From Bacillota bacterium (GTDB lineage: Bacteria; Bacillota; Clostridia; Christensenellales; CAG-138), in the NCBI GenBank assembly GCA_023395595.1, contig JAEWYO010000015.1:1-49288 (forward strand): a stretch of DNA of 49,288 nucleotides, read 5' to 3'. Positions 14,244-22,409 of this stretch are shown in pieces. How positions within the stretch are numbered: position 1 is the first letter of the stretch; every line of letters starts with the position of its first letter. A program made the position numbers and the translations under genes. The notes beneath the pieces are model-generated. The model saw only the letters and a list, made by a program, of their open reading frames with translations, ran no database searches and was not told the DNA's origin.

Positions 14244-15959
14244 ATGTCATATTGCAAGAGAATCAATCGAAGGCTCTTCGCGCGCTTTGGTGGGCGTGTT
14301 TTTGCGCGTGAGCAGGACAGCGTACTCTATCTGGAAGGCGAGTTGGAGCACTGGGACGACGTTGTGGAAGCGGGACTGATAGCAGCCAATCGCAAACGCT
14401 ATGATGGTCTGGTCAACGACATTCGTTTCACCGGAGACACGATCCCTCCGATGCGCTTGCCGAATCGTTCCGATTCGTCGCTTGCAGGCGAAACGCCGGA
14501 TGTGCTCATCATCGGTGGCGGAATCATCGGTTGTGCCATCGCGCGGGAATGCGCAAGATACGACTTGCGCATCCTGCTCGTGGAGAAAGAGCACGATCTT
14601 GCGATGCAAACCACAAGCCGTAACGACGGTATGATACATCCCGGGATCGATCTGATTCCCGGGCAGGTCAAGCGGGACTACAATATGCGTGGCAATCGCA
14701 TGTACGACGAAGTCTGCAAACAGCTGGATGTACCGTTCCGCCGTTTTGGCCAATACATCTGTTTTCTCGGGAAAAAACTTGCGATAGCGGGATTTTTTGG
14801 TCAGTTCTTCTACAAAATCGTTGGACCAAAAGCAACATATTTAAGTAAAAAAGCGTTTTTTGAGCGCGAACCGAATATGAATCCCGCAATCTCCGGCGCG
14901 CTGTTCTTTCCCGATGCAGGCGTGGTCTCCCCATACGGGCTTGCGATTGCATATGCCGAGAATGCAGCGGACAATGGTGTGCGATTTTCGTTGGATACAG
15001 CGGTTCTGGGAATGACGGTTTCGGATGGAATGATTCAGGCCGTGCTGACCAACCGCGGGACGATTCACCCCAAGGTCGTCATTAATGCAGCGGGCGTTTT
15101 TGCGGAAGATGTTGCGCGACTGGCACAGGATCGTTTCTTCTCCATCCATCCGCGCAAGGGCACCAATACGATTCTCGACCACAAGGCTTCCACCCGCATG
15201 CACACCATCGTATCTTCGTTTGGCACATCATCCACCAAAAAGCGACATACAAAGGGCGGCGGTCTTGTAAAAACCGTTGATGACAACACGTTGGTGGGTC
15301 CGGACGCGGTTGAAACCTATCGCAAAGAAGATTTTACGACCGCGCCAGAGAATGTTACGTTTGTGTTTGATACACAACGAAAGACAGATCCCGCGCTGAA
15401 CATTCGCGACGCAATCACTTATTTTTCCGGTGTGCGTGCGGCAACCTATGAGGAAGATTTTGTGATCCGCAAGGGGAAATGGACGAATAATATCATCCAT
15501 GCAGCCGGCATCCAATCACCCGGCATCACCGCTGCTCCGGCCATCGCCGTAGACGTGAGCAAAATGGCGGCCGAAGTGCTCGGGCAAACGCAAACGGTGC
15601 AGCCCAACACGAAGTTTAACCCGGTTCGCAAGGGCATCGTCCGCGCAAGCGAACTGGATCTAGTCGCGCGGGATGCACTGATTCGTGAAAATCCCGACTA
15701 TGGCGAAATCGTCTGCCGTTGCGAGGAGATCAGCCGCGGCGAGATCATCGACGCACTGCATCGCAGCATTCCCTGCGACACAATCGACGGGGTCAAGCGG
15801 CGCATTCGTCCTGGTATGGGACGCTGTCAGGGCGGCTTCTGCGGGCCGCTGGTTCTGCAGATCATCGGCGAGCAAACCGGAAAATCTCCGTTGGAAATCG
15901 AAAAAAACGCACCGGGTGGCGAGCTGCTGGTCAGCGCGATCAAGGAGGTGATGCCATAA
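14244..15959 (+). CDS. GlpA-like FAD-dependent oxidoreductase with C-terminal BFD [2Fe-2S] domain
   Basis: A 571-residue flavoprotein of the glycerol-3-phosphate dehydrogenase / DAO family. Residues 1-80 form a small N-terminal extension (LYLEGELEHWDDVVEAGLIAANRKRYDGLVNDIRF), resembling a BON-type domain. The FAD-binding Rossmann motif VLIIGGGIIGCAIARECARYDLRILLVEKE follows, then ARY/DAO body motifs (RNDGMIHPGIDL, VINAAGVFAEDVARLA, HAAGIQSPGITAAPAIA). At the C-terminus is a bacterioferritin-associated-ferredoxin-like domain, IVCRCEEISRGEIIDAL...GRCQGGFC, with four cysteines. This layout is typical of anaerobic GlpA, which oxidises glycerol-3-phosphate to dihydroxyacetone phosphate (DHAP). Start ATG 14244 has GGAG 9 bases upstream. 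The stop overlaps the next gene by one base (TAATG). Confidence 0.88.
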   Translation: MSYCKRINRRLFARFGGRVFAREQDSVLYLEGELEHWDDVVEAGLIAANRKRYDGLVNDIRFTGDTIPPMRLPNRSDSSLAGETPDVLIIGGGIIGCAIARECARYDLRILLVEKEHDLAMQTTSRNDGMIHPGIDLIPGQVKRDYNMRGNRMYDEVCKQLDVPFRRFGQYICFLGKKLAIAGFFGQFFYKIVGPKATYLSKKAFFEREPNMNPAISGALFFPDAGVVSPYGLAIAYAENAADNGVRFSLDTAVLGMTVSDGMIQAVLTNRGTIHPKVVINAAGVFAEDVARLAQDRFFSIHPRKGTNTILDHKASTRMHTIVSSFGTSSTKKRHTKGGGLVKTVDDNTLVGPDAVETYRKEDFTTAPENVTFVFDTQRKTDPALNIRDAITYFSGVRAATYEEDFVIRKGKWTNNIIHAAGIQSPGITAAPAIAVDVSKMAAEVLGQTQTVQPNTKFNPVRKGIVRASELDLVARDALIRENPDYGEIVCRCEEISRGEIIDALHRSIPCDTIDGVKRRIRPGMGRCQGGFCGPLVLQIIGEQTGKSPLEIEKNAPGGELLVSAIKEVMP

Positions 15960-17215
15960 TGGAGTTGCTTGAATATGATGTGACCATCATCGGCGCGGGT
16001 CCTGCCGGTCTTGCGGCTGCCCTTGCCGCAGACAAAGCGGGCGCGAAAACGCTGCTCATTGAGCGGGAAGCACATCCCGGCGGCATCCTCAAACAATGTA
16101 TACACGATGGTTTCGGGTTGGTTCGCTTCGGCGAAAAACTCTCCGGGCCGGAATATGCAGCACGTTTCATAGACCAGCTTCCCGAAAGCAGCGTAGATGT
16201 ATGGACGCTCTCCTTCGTCAGTTCGATACAGCGCGAGCAAAGCACAAGTACGCTCACCGTCATCACACGCGAAGGCATCCGAATGGTGCAAACGCGCGCG
16301 TTGATCTTCGCCACCGGTTGCCGGGAGCGCACCTCGCGCCAAATTGGCGTGCACGGGCGGCACTGCGCGGGTGTCTTCACGGCAGGAACCGCACAGTATT
16401 ACACCAACATCCTCGGCGAACTACCGACAAGGCGCTGTGTCATTCTCGGCAGTGGAGACATCGGGCTCATCATGGCGCGGCGGCTTACGTTGGAAGGGGC
16501 CGAGGTGGTTGGCGTTTATGAAGCAAAGCCAACGCCTAGCGGCCTGACCCGAAATGTGAGCCAGTGCCTCTGGGACTTCGAGATTCCGTTGCACACAAGC
16601 AAGACCGTCACGCGCGTATTCGGCGACGCGCGCTTGAACGCGGTCGAAATTGCAAGCGTCGATTCCAAGATGCGCCCCGTCGCTGGAACCGAAGAGATTA
16701 TCCCCTGTGACGCGTTGATTCTCTCCGTCGGGCTCATTCCCGAAAACGAACTTGCGGAGACCATCGGTGTCCCGATCGACAGCAAAACGAAGGGCGCGGT
16801 GGTTGACGAACGAAACGAAACGCTTCTGCGCGGTGTATTTGCCTGTGGTAACGCGCTGCACGTCAACGACCTTGTAGATTATGTTTCCGAGAGTGGAGAG
16901 GTCGCAGGTGCCGCCGCCGCAGAGCGGGATCGAACAGCACGCGGGCTTGTTCCGGTCGAGTGCGACAATTCTCTGCTCTATATCGTTCCGCAGCGTGTCT
17001 CCCGCAACGCAGAAGCACACGAGCGTGTCTTTTTCTTCCGTTCGGCAACGGACATGGACAACGCGACGCTGACCATCACCAAGGCTGGAATCACGATCTA
17101 TACCAAACGTTTTTCGCATTTGCGCCCGCCGGAGATGGAGCGATTGCCCGTTTTGCTCGCGCCGGAACAGCTCAGCGGAAACGAGCCACTCAGGTTCCAT
17201 CTGGAGGAAGAGTAA
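15959..17215 (+). CDS. GlpB-like NAD(P)/FAD-dependent oxidoreductase
   Basis: A 418-residue pyridine-nucleotide-disulfide-type flavoprotein. The FAD motif is VTIIGAGPAGLAAALAADKAGAKTLLIEREAHPGG at the N-terminus. A second Rossmann fold is CVILGSGDIGLIMARRLTLEGAEVVGVYE at about residues 160-190. The late FAD contact is LLRGVFACGNALHVNDLVDYVSESGEVAGAAA. GCRERTSRQIGVHGRHCAGVFTAGTAQYY is typical of the subgroup linked to anaerobic GlpA. It is translated from an ATG that overlaps the stop of the previous gene (TAATG), after AAGGAGG inside that gene, so the two subunits are coupled. Probably the electron-transfer partner that passes electrons from the GlpA-like subunit to NAD or another acceptor. 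Confidence 0.87.
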   Translation: MELLEYDVTIIGAGPAGLAAALAADKAGAKTLLIEREAHPGGILKQCIHDGFGLVRFGEKLSGPEYAARFIDQLPESSVDVWTLSFVSSIQREQSTSTLTVITREGIRMVQTRALIFATGCRERTSRQIGVHGRHCAGVFTAGTAQYYTNILGELPTRRCVILGSGDIGLIMARRLTLEGAEVVGVYEAKPTPSGLTRNVSQCLWDFEIPLHTSKTVTRVFGDARLNAVEIASVDSKMRPVAGTEEIIPCDALILSVGLIPENELAETIGVPIDSKTKGAVVDERNETLLRGVFACGNALHVNDLVDYVSESGEVAGAAAAERDRTARGLVPVECDNSLLYIVPQRVSRNAEAHERVFFFRSATDMDNATLTITKAGITIYTKRFSHLRPPEMERLPVLLAPEQLSGNEPLRFHLEEE

Positions 17216-17216
17216 A

Positions 17217-17606
17217 ATGAAAGACAAAACAACTGCCATACAAGCCAAAGAGATCGTCTGCATCGTCTGCCCGAATGGTTGTCGCATAACCTGTACGCAA
17301 ACGGCGGACGGACTCCACTGCAGCGGACAAAAGTGCAAGCGCGGTGAAGCATATGCCAGCGCGGAGTTGACGCACCCGATGCGCACCCTCACCACCAGTG
17401 TAAAAACAGCCTTCCCCGACGCTCCGGTCGTCAGCGTCCGCACCGCAGGGGAAATCGAGAAAGAGATGTTGCTGGAAGTATCCAAAGCGCTTGGCAACGT
17501 GGTTGTGCACACGCGCATCCATGCCGGCGATGTTATTGCGGAGAACATCTGCGGTACAGGCGTCAACGTCATCTGCACAAGCAATCGCCTTGTGAACCAA
17601 TATTGA
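17217..17606 (+). CDS. DUF1667 cysteine-rich protein, third subunit of the GlpAB-like complex
   Basis: A 129-residue DUF1667 protein. The N-terminal half holds EIVCIVCPNGCRITCTQTADGLHCSGQKCKRGEAYASAELTHPMRTLTTSV, with four or more cysteines in CX2CX3C and CX4C arrangements that could bind an Fe-S cluster or metal. The C-terminal half (KEMLLEVSKALGNVVVHTRIHAGDVIAENICGTGVNVICTSNR) is the usual small alpha/beta domain. DUF1667 genes are commonly found directly after GlpA- and GlpB-like flavoproteins in clostridia. It starts one base after the preceding stop, with GGAGGAAG upstream. Its exact role is unproven; an electron-relay subunit is likely. Confidence 0.88.
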   Translation: MKDKTTAIQAKEIVCIVCPNGCRITCTQTADGLHCSGQKCKRGEAYASAELTHPMRTLTTSVKTAFPDAPVVSVRTAGEIEKEMLLEVSKALGNVVVHTRIHAGDVIAENICGTGVNVICTSNRLVNQY

Positions 17607-17630
17607 TCGAACCGAAAGGAGAAACAAACC

Positions 17631-19361
17631 ATGTCTCATCCATATCATGATTTTGAGCCCAATTGGGTCAAGGGCGAGTTCCCGAAGGACAGCTACCGCT
17701 CCATCTTCAAATGGGGTGCCCCGCTGGAGATCAAAGCACCGCGGGAATCGCTTTATAAACTGATGAAAGAGAAGTTCCACCTAACCGATGACGATTTTCG
17801 CACGTATCGCGAGGACACCGGTTTTGACAAGGTGTCGTTTGATCTGCCAATTCGATTGACGCGTGAAGATTTGGATGCGTTCTCCGGCATTGTTGGCAGC
17901 GAGTTTGTCCGCACGGACGACTATGCGCGCCTCTCAGTTGCCTACGGTAAAACGATGTACGACCTGCTCCGTCTTCGCAACAAGATCGTAGAAAACGTGC
18001 CCGACGCGGTGCTCTATCCAGACACCAAGGAGCAAATTGAGCATATCGTCGCTTACTGCGCAAAGCGAAAAATCCCCGTCTATGTCTACGGCGGCGGTTC
18101 CTCTGTCACGCGCGGTGTTGAGTGCGTGAAGGGCGGCATCTCGCTGGATCTGCGTCTGCGCTTCAACAAAGTTGTCTCGTTTAACGAAATCGATCAAACC
18201 ATTACGGTTGAAGCTGGCATGAGCGGGCCAAAGTTGGAGGAAACGCTCAATAACGCCAAGTCTCTCTTCGGTGCAAAACGCGCTTATACCTGCGGACATT
18301 TTCCGCAGAGCTTCGAATATTCCTCCGTCGGCGGATGGGTGGTTACGCGCGGCGCGGGGCAAAACTCGACGTACTACGGCTGCATTTCCGATCTTGTGAT
18401 GGCGCAAGAATACGCAACCCCGATCGGTAACATCAAAACCGACAGCTATCCACGCAAGGCGACCGGCAGCGACCTTGGCCAAATTCTGATGGGTGGCGAA
18501 GGCACCTACGGCGTGCTCACGCACGTTACGCTCAAGGTGTTCCGCCATATGCCAGAAACGATCCGGCGATACTCCTATATGTTCAGGGATTGGGAAACAG
18601 CGCAAGCCGCCGCGCGCGAGATCATGCAAAGCGAAGCGGGGCTGCCCTCCGTATTCCGTCTCTCTGATCCCGAAGAGACCAGCGTGATGCTACATCTTTA
18701 TGGCGTCATGGATTCGCCGCTGAAGCACCTCTTCGGGTTGCGCGGATTTCAGGAAAATGAGATGTGCCTCTTCCTTGGCTTCACCAATGGTGAGAACGGT
18801 TTCTCCCGCAATGTCGCGAAAAACGTGCATCGCGTTGCGCGCAAGTTCGGCGGCATGAGCCTAACGGGCTACGTTACGCGCGGCTGGGAAAAAGGGCGCT
18901 TCAACGATCCTTATATGCGCGACACCATGCAGGACTTCGGCATCGTGACCGATACGATGGAATGCTCCGTCAACTGGAGTAACATGGCACAAGTGCACGC
19001 CGATGTACGCGCGTTTTGCAAATCCCGGCCGGACACGATCTGCATGACGCATATGTCCCATGTGTATCCGCAGGGCGCAAACCTCTACTTCATTTTCATC
19101 ATCAAGGAAAGCGACCCGGAGGCGTTCCGCGCTTATCACGCTGGAATCCTCTCCGCCATTCAGCAGTCCGGCGCAGCGATGAGCCACCACCACGGCATCG
19201 GCAAGATGTTTGCGCCCTGGCTGGAAGGATCTCTGGGTAAAAACGAGTATGACGTGCTGCGCACGCTCAAGAATCACTTTGACCCAGACAATATCATGAA
19301 TCCCGGCGGAACGCTCGGGTTTGACCTGAGCGAAAGCGAAAAACGTTTCCCCGCGCGCTAA
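17631..19361 (+). CDS. FAD-binding oxidoreductase of the alkyl-DHAP synthase (AGPS) family
   Basis: A 576-residue VAO/PCMH-type flavoprotein. The FAD domain includes KIPVYVYGGGSSVTRGVECVKGGISLDLRLRFNKVVSFNEIDQTITVEAGMSGPKLEETL and the AGPS-like FPQSFEYSSVGGWVVTRGAGQNSTYYGCISDLV. GSDLGQILMGGEGTYGVLTHVTLKV closes it. The C-terminal SHHHGIGKMFAPWL carries the histidine triplet that in alkylglycerone-phosphate synthases is near the active site. AGPS makes the ether bond of ether lipids by exchanging the acyl group of acyl-DHAP for a fatty alcohol, but many bacterial relatives are uncharacterised and could act as 2-hydroxy-acid dehydrogenases. AAAGGAG lies before the ATG. It is the last gene of the operon, followed by a terminator. 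Confidence 0.85.
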   Translation: MSHPYHDFEPNWVKGEFPKDSYRSIFKWGAPLEIKAPRESLYKLMKEKFHLTDDDFRTYREDTGFDKVSFDLPIRLTREDLDAFSGIVGSEFVRTDDYARLSVAYGKTMYDLLRLRNKIVENVPDAVLYPDTKEQIEHIVAYCAKRKIPVYVYGGGSSVTRGVECVKGGISLDLRLRFNKVVSFNEIDQTITVEAGMSGPKLEETLNNAKSLFGAKRAYTCGHFPQSFEYSSVGGWVVTRGAGQNSTYYGCISDLVMAQEYATPIGNIKTDSYPRKATGSDLGQILMGGEGTYGVLTHVTLKVFRHMPETIRRYSYMFRDWETAQAAAREIMQSEAGLPSVFRLSDPEETSVMLHLYGVMDSPLKHLFGLRGFQENEMCLFLGFTNGENGFSRNVAKNVHRVARKFGGMSLTGYVTRGWEKGRFNDPYMRDTMQDFGIVTDTMECSVNWSNMAQVHADVRAFCKSRPDTICMTHMSHVYPQGANLYFIFIIKESDPEAFRAYHAGILSAIQQSGAAMSHHHGIGKMFAPWLEGSLGKNEYDVLRTLKNHFDPDNIMNPGGTLGFDLSESEKRFPAR

Positions 19362-19366
19362 CGCAA

Positions 19367-19395
19367 ATGCCCCGCTTTTTCGGCGGGGCATCTTT
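19367..19395. terminator. Bidirectional terminator between convergent units
   Basis: ATGCCCCGC (19367-19375) with GCGGGGCAT (19383-19391). It is followed by CTTTTA on the + strand, while the loop gives an A-rich lead for the minus strand. It lies between the AGPS-like gene and the RCC1-like gene. Confidence 0.8.
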
Positions 19396-19410
19396 TATGT
19401 ACGGTTGTTC

Positions 19411-21006
19411 TTACGGAGCCGGTGTAGTTTCCGGCGATTCGGAAGGCAGCGGCGTTGCCACAGGTGTGAACAACACCCAGTCCAGCGTGTCGCATTGCCC
19501 CACATCGCTTTCCCCGCGGGCAAGCACTCTTCCGTCTGCTGTTATTGCGACGATATGCGTGGCGCTGGCGGAGATGGCGACGATGTTCTGCCAATCGGAC
19601 ACATCCGGCAAATGCGCAAAGGAGAATGCGCGTGAGAACACGCGTCCGCTATCGTCAAGCGCAAAAATTCCGTTTGGCGTGCAGTCGATTGCAAGAATGT
19701 TGCGTAAGGAAGAAACGTCCAACCCGTTTGCAACGACGGTTCCGTCCGCCTTAAGCCCCGCGCTGTTTGCTGTCGCCGCGTCCATTGCGACGAGATCGTA
19801 ATACGCTTCTGTTGTGAGTTCGCCATGCGTGGAAAGCGGTTGACCGTTCTTCATCACGCCGCATAGCGCATAATCACCAATGGAAAGCGAAGCGACATCG
19901 CGCCACTTCAGGATGTTCCAGTTCTGATACCCGGTGTTGAGAATCTTCCCGTCCCGCGTGATGGCAAGTGTGTTGTATGCACCGGCGTAGACAGCGGTAA
20001 CATTCGTCCATTTGCCAACATCGCACTGATGGTAAGTGTTCATACCGGTTGCGACGACTGTTCCATCCGCGCGCAAGCCAACCGTGTGGTATGCGCCCGC
20101 GGCAACAGAGACAATGTCTGTCCAATCGTCTGTGTTGCATTGGCCAGAGAGATTGGAGCCCGCTGAAAGTACGCCGCCAGCCTCCGTCCGCGCCACGGTA
20201 TGTTTATATCCCGTGGCAATCATGCCGGAGGGCAGCGCATCCCGTGCTGCCTTGAGCCGCGCACGCTCGGCAAGCTGCTCATCGTTGAGTCCAACCAACA
20301 GCGAAACCAAATCCCCTGCGCCTTCATTTTGCGAGAGCTCGGATGCTGCCTGCTTTGCATATTCTTCGGCGTTTTCATAGCTGCCAAGCGCATAGAAAAG
20401 CCGCATTGCTTCGTCATAATAGCCATACTCCAGCCGCTCGAGCGCATAAGAATAGCTGCATGCTTCGCTCTTCTCCACCGCATCGAGATAATCTCCAAGC
20501 GCGGTATAGGTTTGGCTCGCCTCCTGAAAATCGCCGTCCGCTTCATACATCTGCGCAAGCGCGTAGCCTGTTTTTCGCAGGGCTGCAACCGCGCCGGGAT
20601 GATCCCCCGCCGCCTGATACAATGGAACGGCATCGGCGGCTCTGCCGCTTTTCACATACGATTCAGCAACATAGAAATAAAGCTTCTTTTGCAGCGCGGC
20701 TTTTGCTTGTTCATCCTCCATGGACTCAATGACCGCCTGCGCTTGCGTAAACCGAGATTGTGCAATCAAGAGCGACGCATAGGTCTGCTTGACCGCAGCG
20801 ATGTTTCGGGATATGAAGAATCCGGCGGTGATCAAAAGCAATAGCACGACCGCAGAAAACAACAGCGCGCGCAGAACAAACCGACGATCTCCCGCAACGA
20901 CAGCCGAACCAAGCGGCTCTCCTTGTGTGCGCCAGATGCGCGTGGTGTTTGCGCGCGATTCTGTTTGACGAATGATTTCGTGTTTGCTTCCGTTTTGTTC
21001 GCTCAT
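19411..21006 (-). CDS. Membrane-anchored TPR and RCC1-like repeat protein
   Basis: A 531-residue protein, probably with a cytoplasmic N-terminus and an extracytoplasmic body. A single membrane segment is at residues 44-66 (VLRALLFSAVVLLLLITAGFFIS). Residues 75-255 are helical TPR-like repeats (FYVAESYVKSGRAADAVPLYQAAGDHPGAVAAL, YALAQMYEADGDFQEASQTYTALGDYLDAV). Residues 255-510 are RCC1-type beta-propeller blades, with recurring units such as GYKHTVARTEAGGVLSAGSNLSGQCNTDDWTDIVSVAAGAYHTVGLRADGTVVATGMN. The last 20 residues are Pro/Thr/Ser-rich. It starts 14 bases after the DHHW gene stops, with AAGG upstream of the ATG, so it belongs to that operon. No enzymatic motif is seen; a scaffold or binding role is inferred. 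Confidence 0.85.
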   Translation of the reverse strand: MSEQNGSKHEIIRQTESRANTTRIWRTQGEPLGSAVVAGDRRFVLRALLFSAVVLLLLITAGFFISRNIAAVKQTYASLLIAQSRFTQAQAVIESMEDEQAKAALQKKLYFYVAESYVKSGRAADAVPLYQAAGDHPGAVAALRKTGYALAQMYEADGDFQEASQTYTALGDYLDAVEKSEACSYSYALERLEYGYYDEAMRLFYALGSYENAEEYAKQAASELSQNEGAGDLVSLLVGLNDEQLAERARLKAARDALPSGMIATGYKHTVARTEAGGVLSAGSNLSGQCNTDDWTDIVSVAAGAYHTVGLRADGTVVATGMNTYHQCDVGKWTNVTAVYAGAYNTLAITRDGKILNTGYQNWNILKWRDVASLSIGDYALCGVMKNGQPLSTHGELTTEAYYDLVAMDAATANSAGLKADGTVVANGLDVSSLRNILAIDCTPNGIFALDDSGRVFSRAFSFAHLPDVSDWQNIVAISASATHIVAITADGRVLARGESDVGQCDTLDWVLFTPVATPLPSESPETTPAP

Positions 21007-21020
21007 GGTTACCTTGTTGT

Positions 21021-22358
21021 TTAGTTCACATTCGCTGCCATCAATTGATTGAGGTACAGTGATCCGATTCCGTTTGTCTCCGATAGTACAATGTAGATGT
21101 CATCTATGCCAAGTCGTCTGACATAGTCCTTTACGCTGCCGCGCGCTTCGTCCCGCGTGTAATACTCGTCGCGAAAATCGACCATGTAGACATCATCATA
21201 ATACGGCAGAAAGAATGGAGCGATACTGTTGCCAAACGAATCACACACCATCAGCATCTTCCGCCCTGTATGATAACCGCCTTCTAGCACGCGATAAGGT
21301 CCCGCTGTGCCGCCGAGGAAAACAAGATAGTTTGTCTGTGTTTCATCGACCACCGGCAGTTCATTTTTCTTATATGTGTTGGAAACGCGGAATGACTGCG
21401 CCGGTAGCAACGGATAAAATACCTCAATTGTATCCGCAAGCTCCTTTAGCTTTGCGTTTCTTCCGTGCAAATAGATCGATCCTAGATAGCCCTCTATTGT
21501 CTTCTCGCGATAGTCCGAAAGCGGAACCGTTTGGTAACCTTCCGCTTTCAGCATTGCATCGGCAACTAGATAAGCCCCGCGGGCAGTCCAGTGGTGATCG
21601 GTGCGAAAATATAAATATTCACCGCCAAGCATGTCGCTTTGTAAAATATCATACGCATTATGCACCACGACGTTCTTTGAAACCAGCGATTGCAGAGCGC
21701 TCTCCATTTCGCTTGTCCAGCCGCTCTCGCTGTCCAGATGAAGCGCGAGCTTGTTCGCAGTCTGTGCACGCGGAGCCAACAGGAAATGCAGCTTGCCGCC
21801 GACGGGCAGCAGCGCGGCATATGTGTTAAGTATGCTCGCCGCTTTCTCCATATCCTTCTTCTCATAGGTAAACAGGGCGGTTTTCGTGCCGTCCTTGTGG
21901 TTGAGCCAAACGTTGGCAGACTCGGCCGATGCAGCCGCAGGCAGCGTGATTTCCGCCGTTTGCGGTTCTTCTTGCTGCGTCGTTTGTTCTTCCGGCTCCG
22001 TGGAGACCGTCTCTTCCTGCGCCTGTGCTTCTGTGTTGGACGGAACCAGCACCTCTTCTCCTTCCACATCGAGCAATTCATCCACCGTCAATGCAGAGAA
22101 TAGATGCTTGAGTGTGTTTGCGCCGTCTACGAGTTCGGATCGAAGGAAAAACTGATCGGTCAGGAAGCTTTCAAACGATTCGCTGATCTCGCCCTTTTTC
22201 ATCGCTTCCAGCGTAAAGCCTGGCATTCCGGAGAGTGTCCGGTTCTCCTGCTCGGAAACAACGGGAGCGCGGTTTGCAAAAAGAAGCATACAAGCGCCGA
22301 GTACGCCGCAGAGAATGATCCACCACAGCGTCACGAGGAACGAGAGCTTTCGTCGCAT
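21021..22358 (-). CDS. DHHW (AlgX/AlgJ-like SGNH) family protein
   Basis: A 445-residue membrane-anchored extracytoplasmic protein. One N-terminal transmembrane segment is at about residues 6-28 (LVTLWWIILCGVLGACMLLFANRA). The family-naming motif is in YFRTDHHWTARGAYLVADAML. Near the start, ENRTLSGMPGFTLEAMKKGEISESFESFLTDQFFLRSELV is the conserved opening of these proteins. The acidic low-complexity stretch EAQAQEETVSTEPEEQTTQQEEPQTAE (about 110-140) is a linker insertion. LMVCDSFGNSIAPFFLPYYDDVYMVDFRDEYY holds the catalytic-type Ser of an SGNH-like fold. Such proteins work with MBOAT acyltransferases to put acetyl groups on exported polymers. Its start has AAAGGAG and lies 52 bases after the MBOAT stop. 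Confidence 0.88.
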   Translation of the reverse strand: MRRKLSFLVTLWWIILCGVLGACMLLFANRAPVVSEQENRTLSGMPGFTLEAMKKGEISESFESFLTDQFFLRSELVDGANTLKHLFSALTVDELLDVEGEEVLVPSNTEAQAQEETVSTEPEEQTTQQEEPQTAEITLPAAASAESANVWLNHKDGTKTALFTYEKKDMEKAASILNTYAALLPVGGKLHFLLAPRAQTANKLALHLDSESGWTSEMESALQSLVSKNVVVHNAYDILQSDMLGGEYLYFRTDHHWTARGAYLVADAMLKAEGYQTVPLSDYREKTIEGYLGSIYLHGRNAKLKELADTIEVFYPLLPAQSFRVSNTYKKNELPVVDETQTNYLVFLGGTAGPYRVLEGGYHTGRKMLMVCDSFGNSIAPFFLPYYDDVYMVDFRDEYYTRDEARGSVKDYVRRLGIDDIYIVLSETNGIGSLYLNQLMAANVN

Positions 22359-22409
22359 TGCCTTGCTCCTTTCTGTTCAAAATTGACTGTTTGTATTTTG
22401 CGCGGCAGA

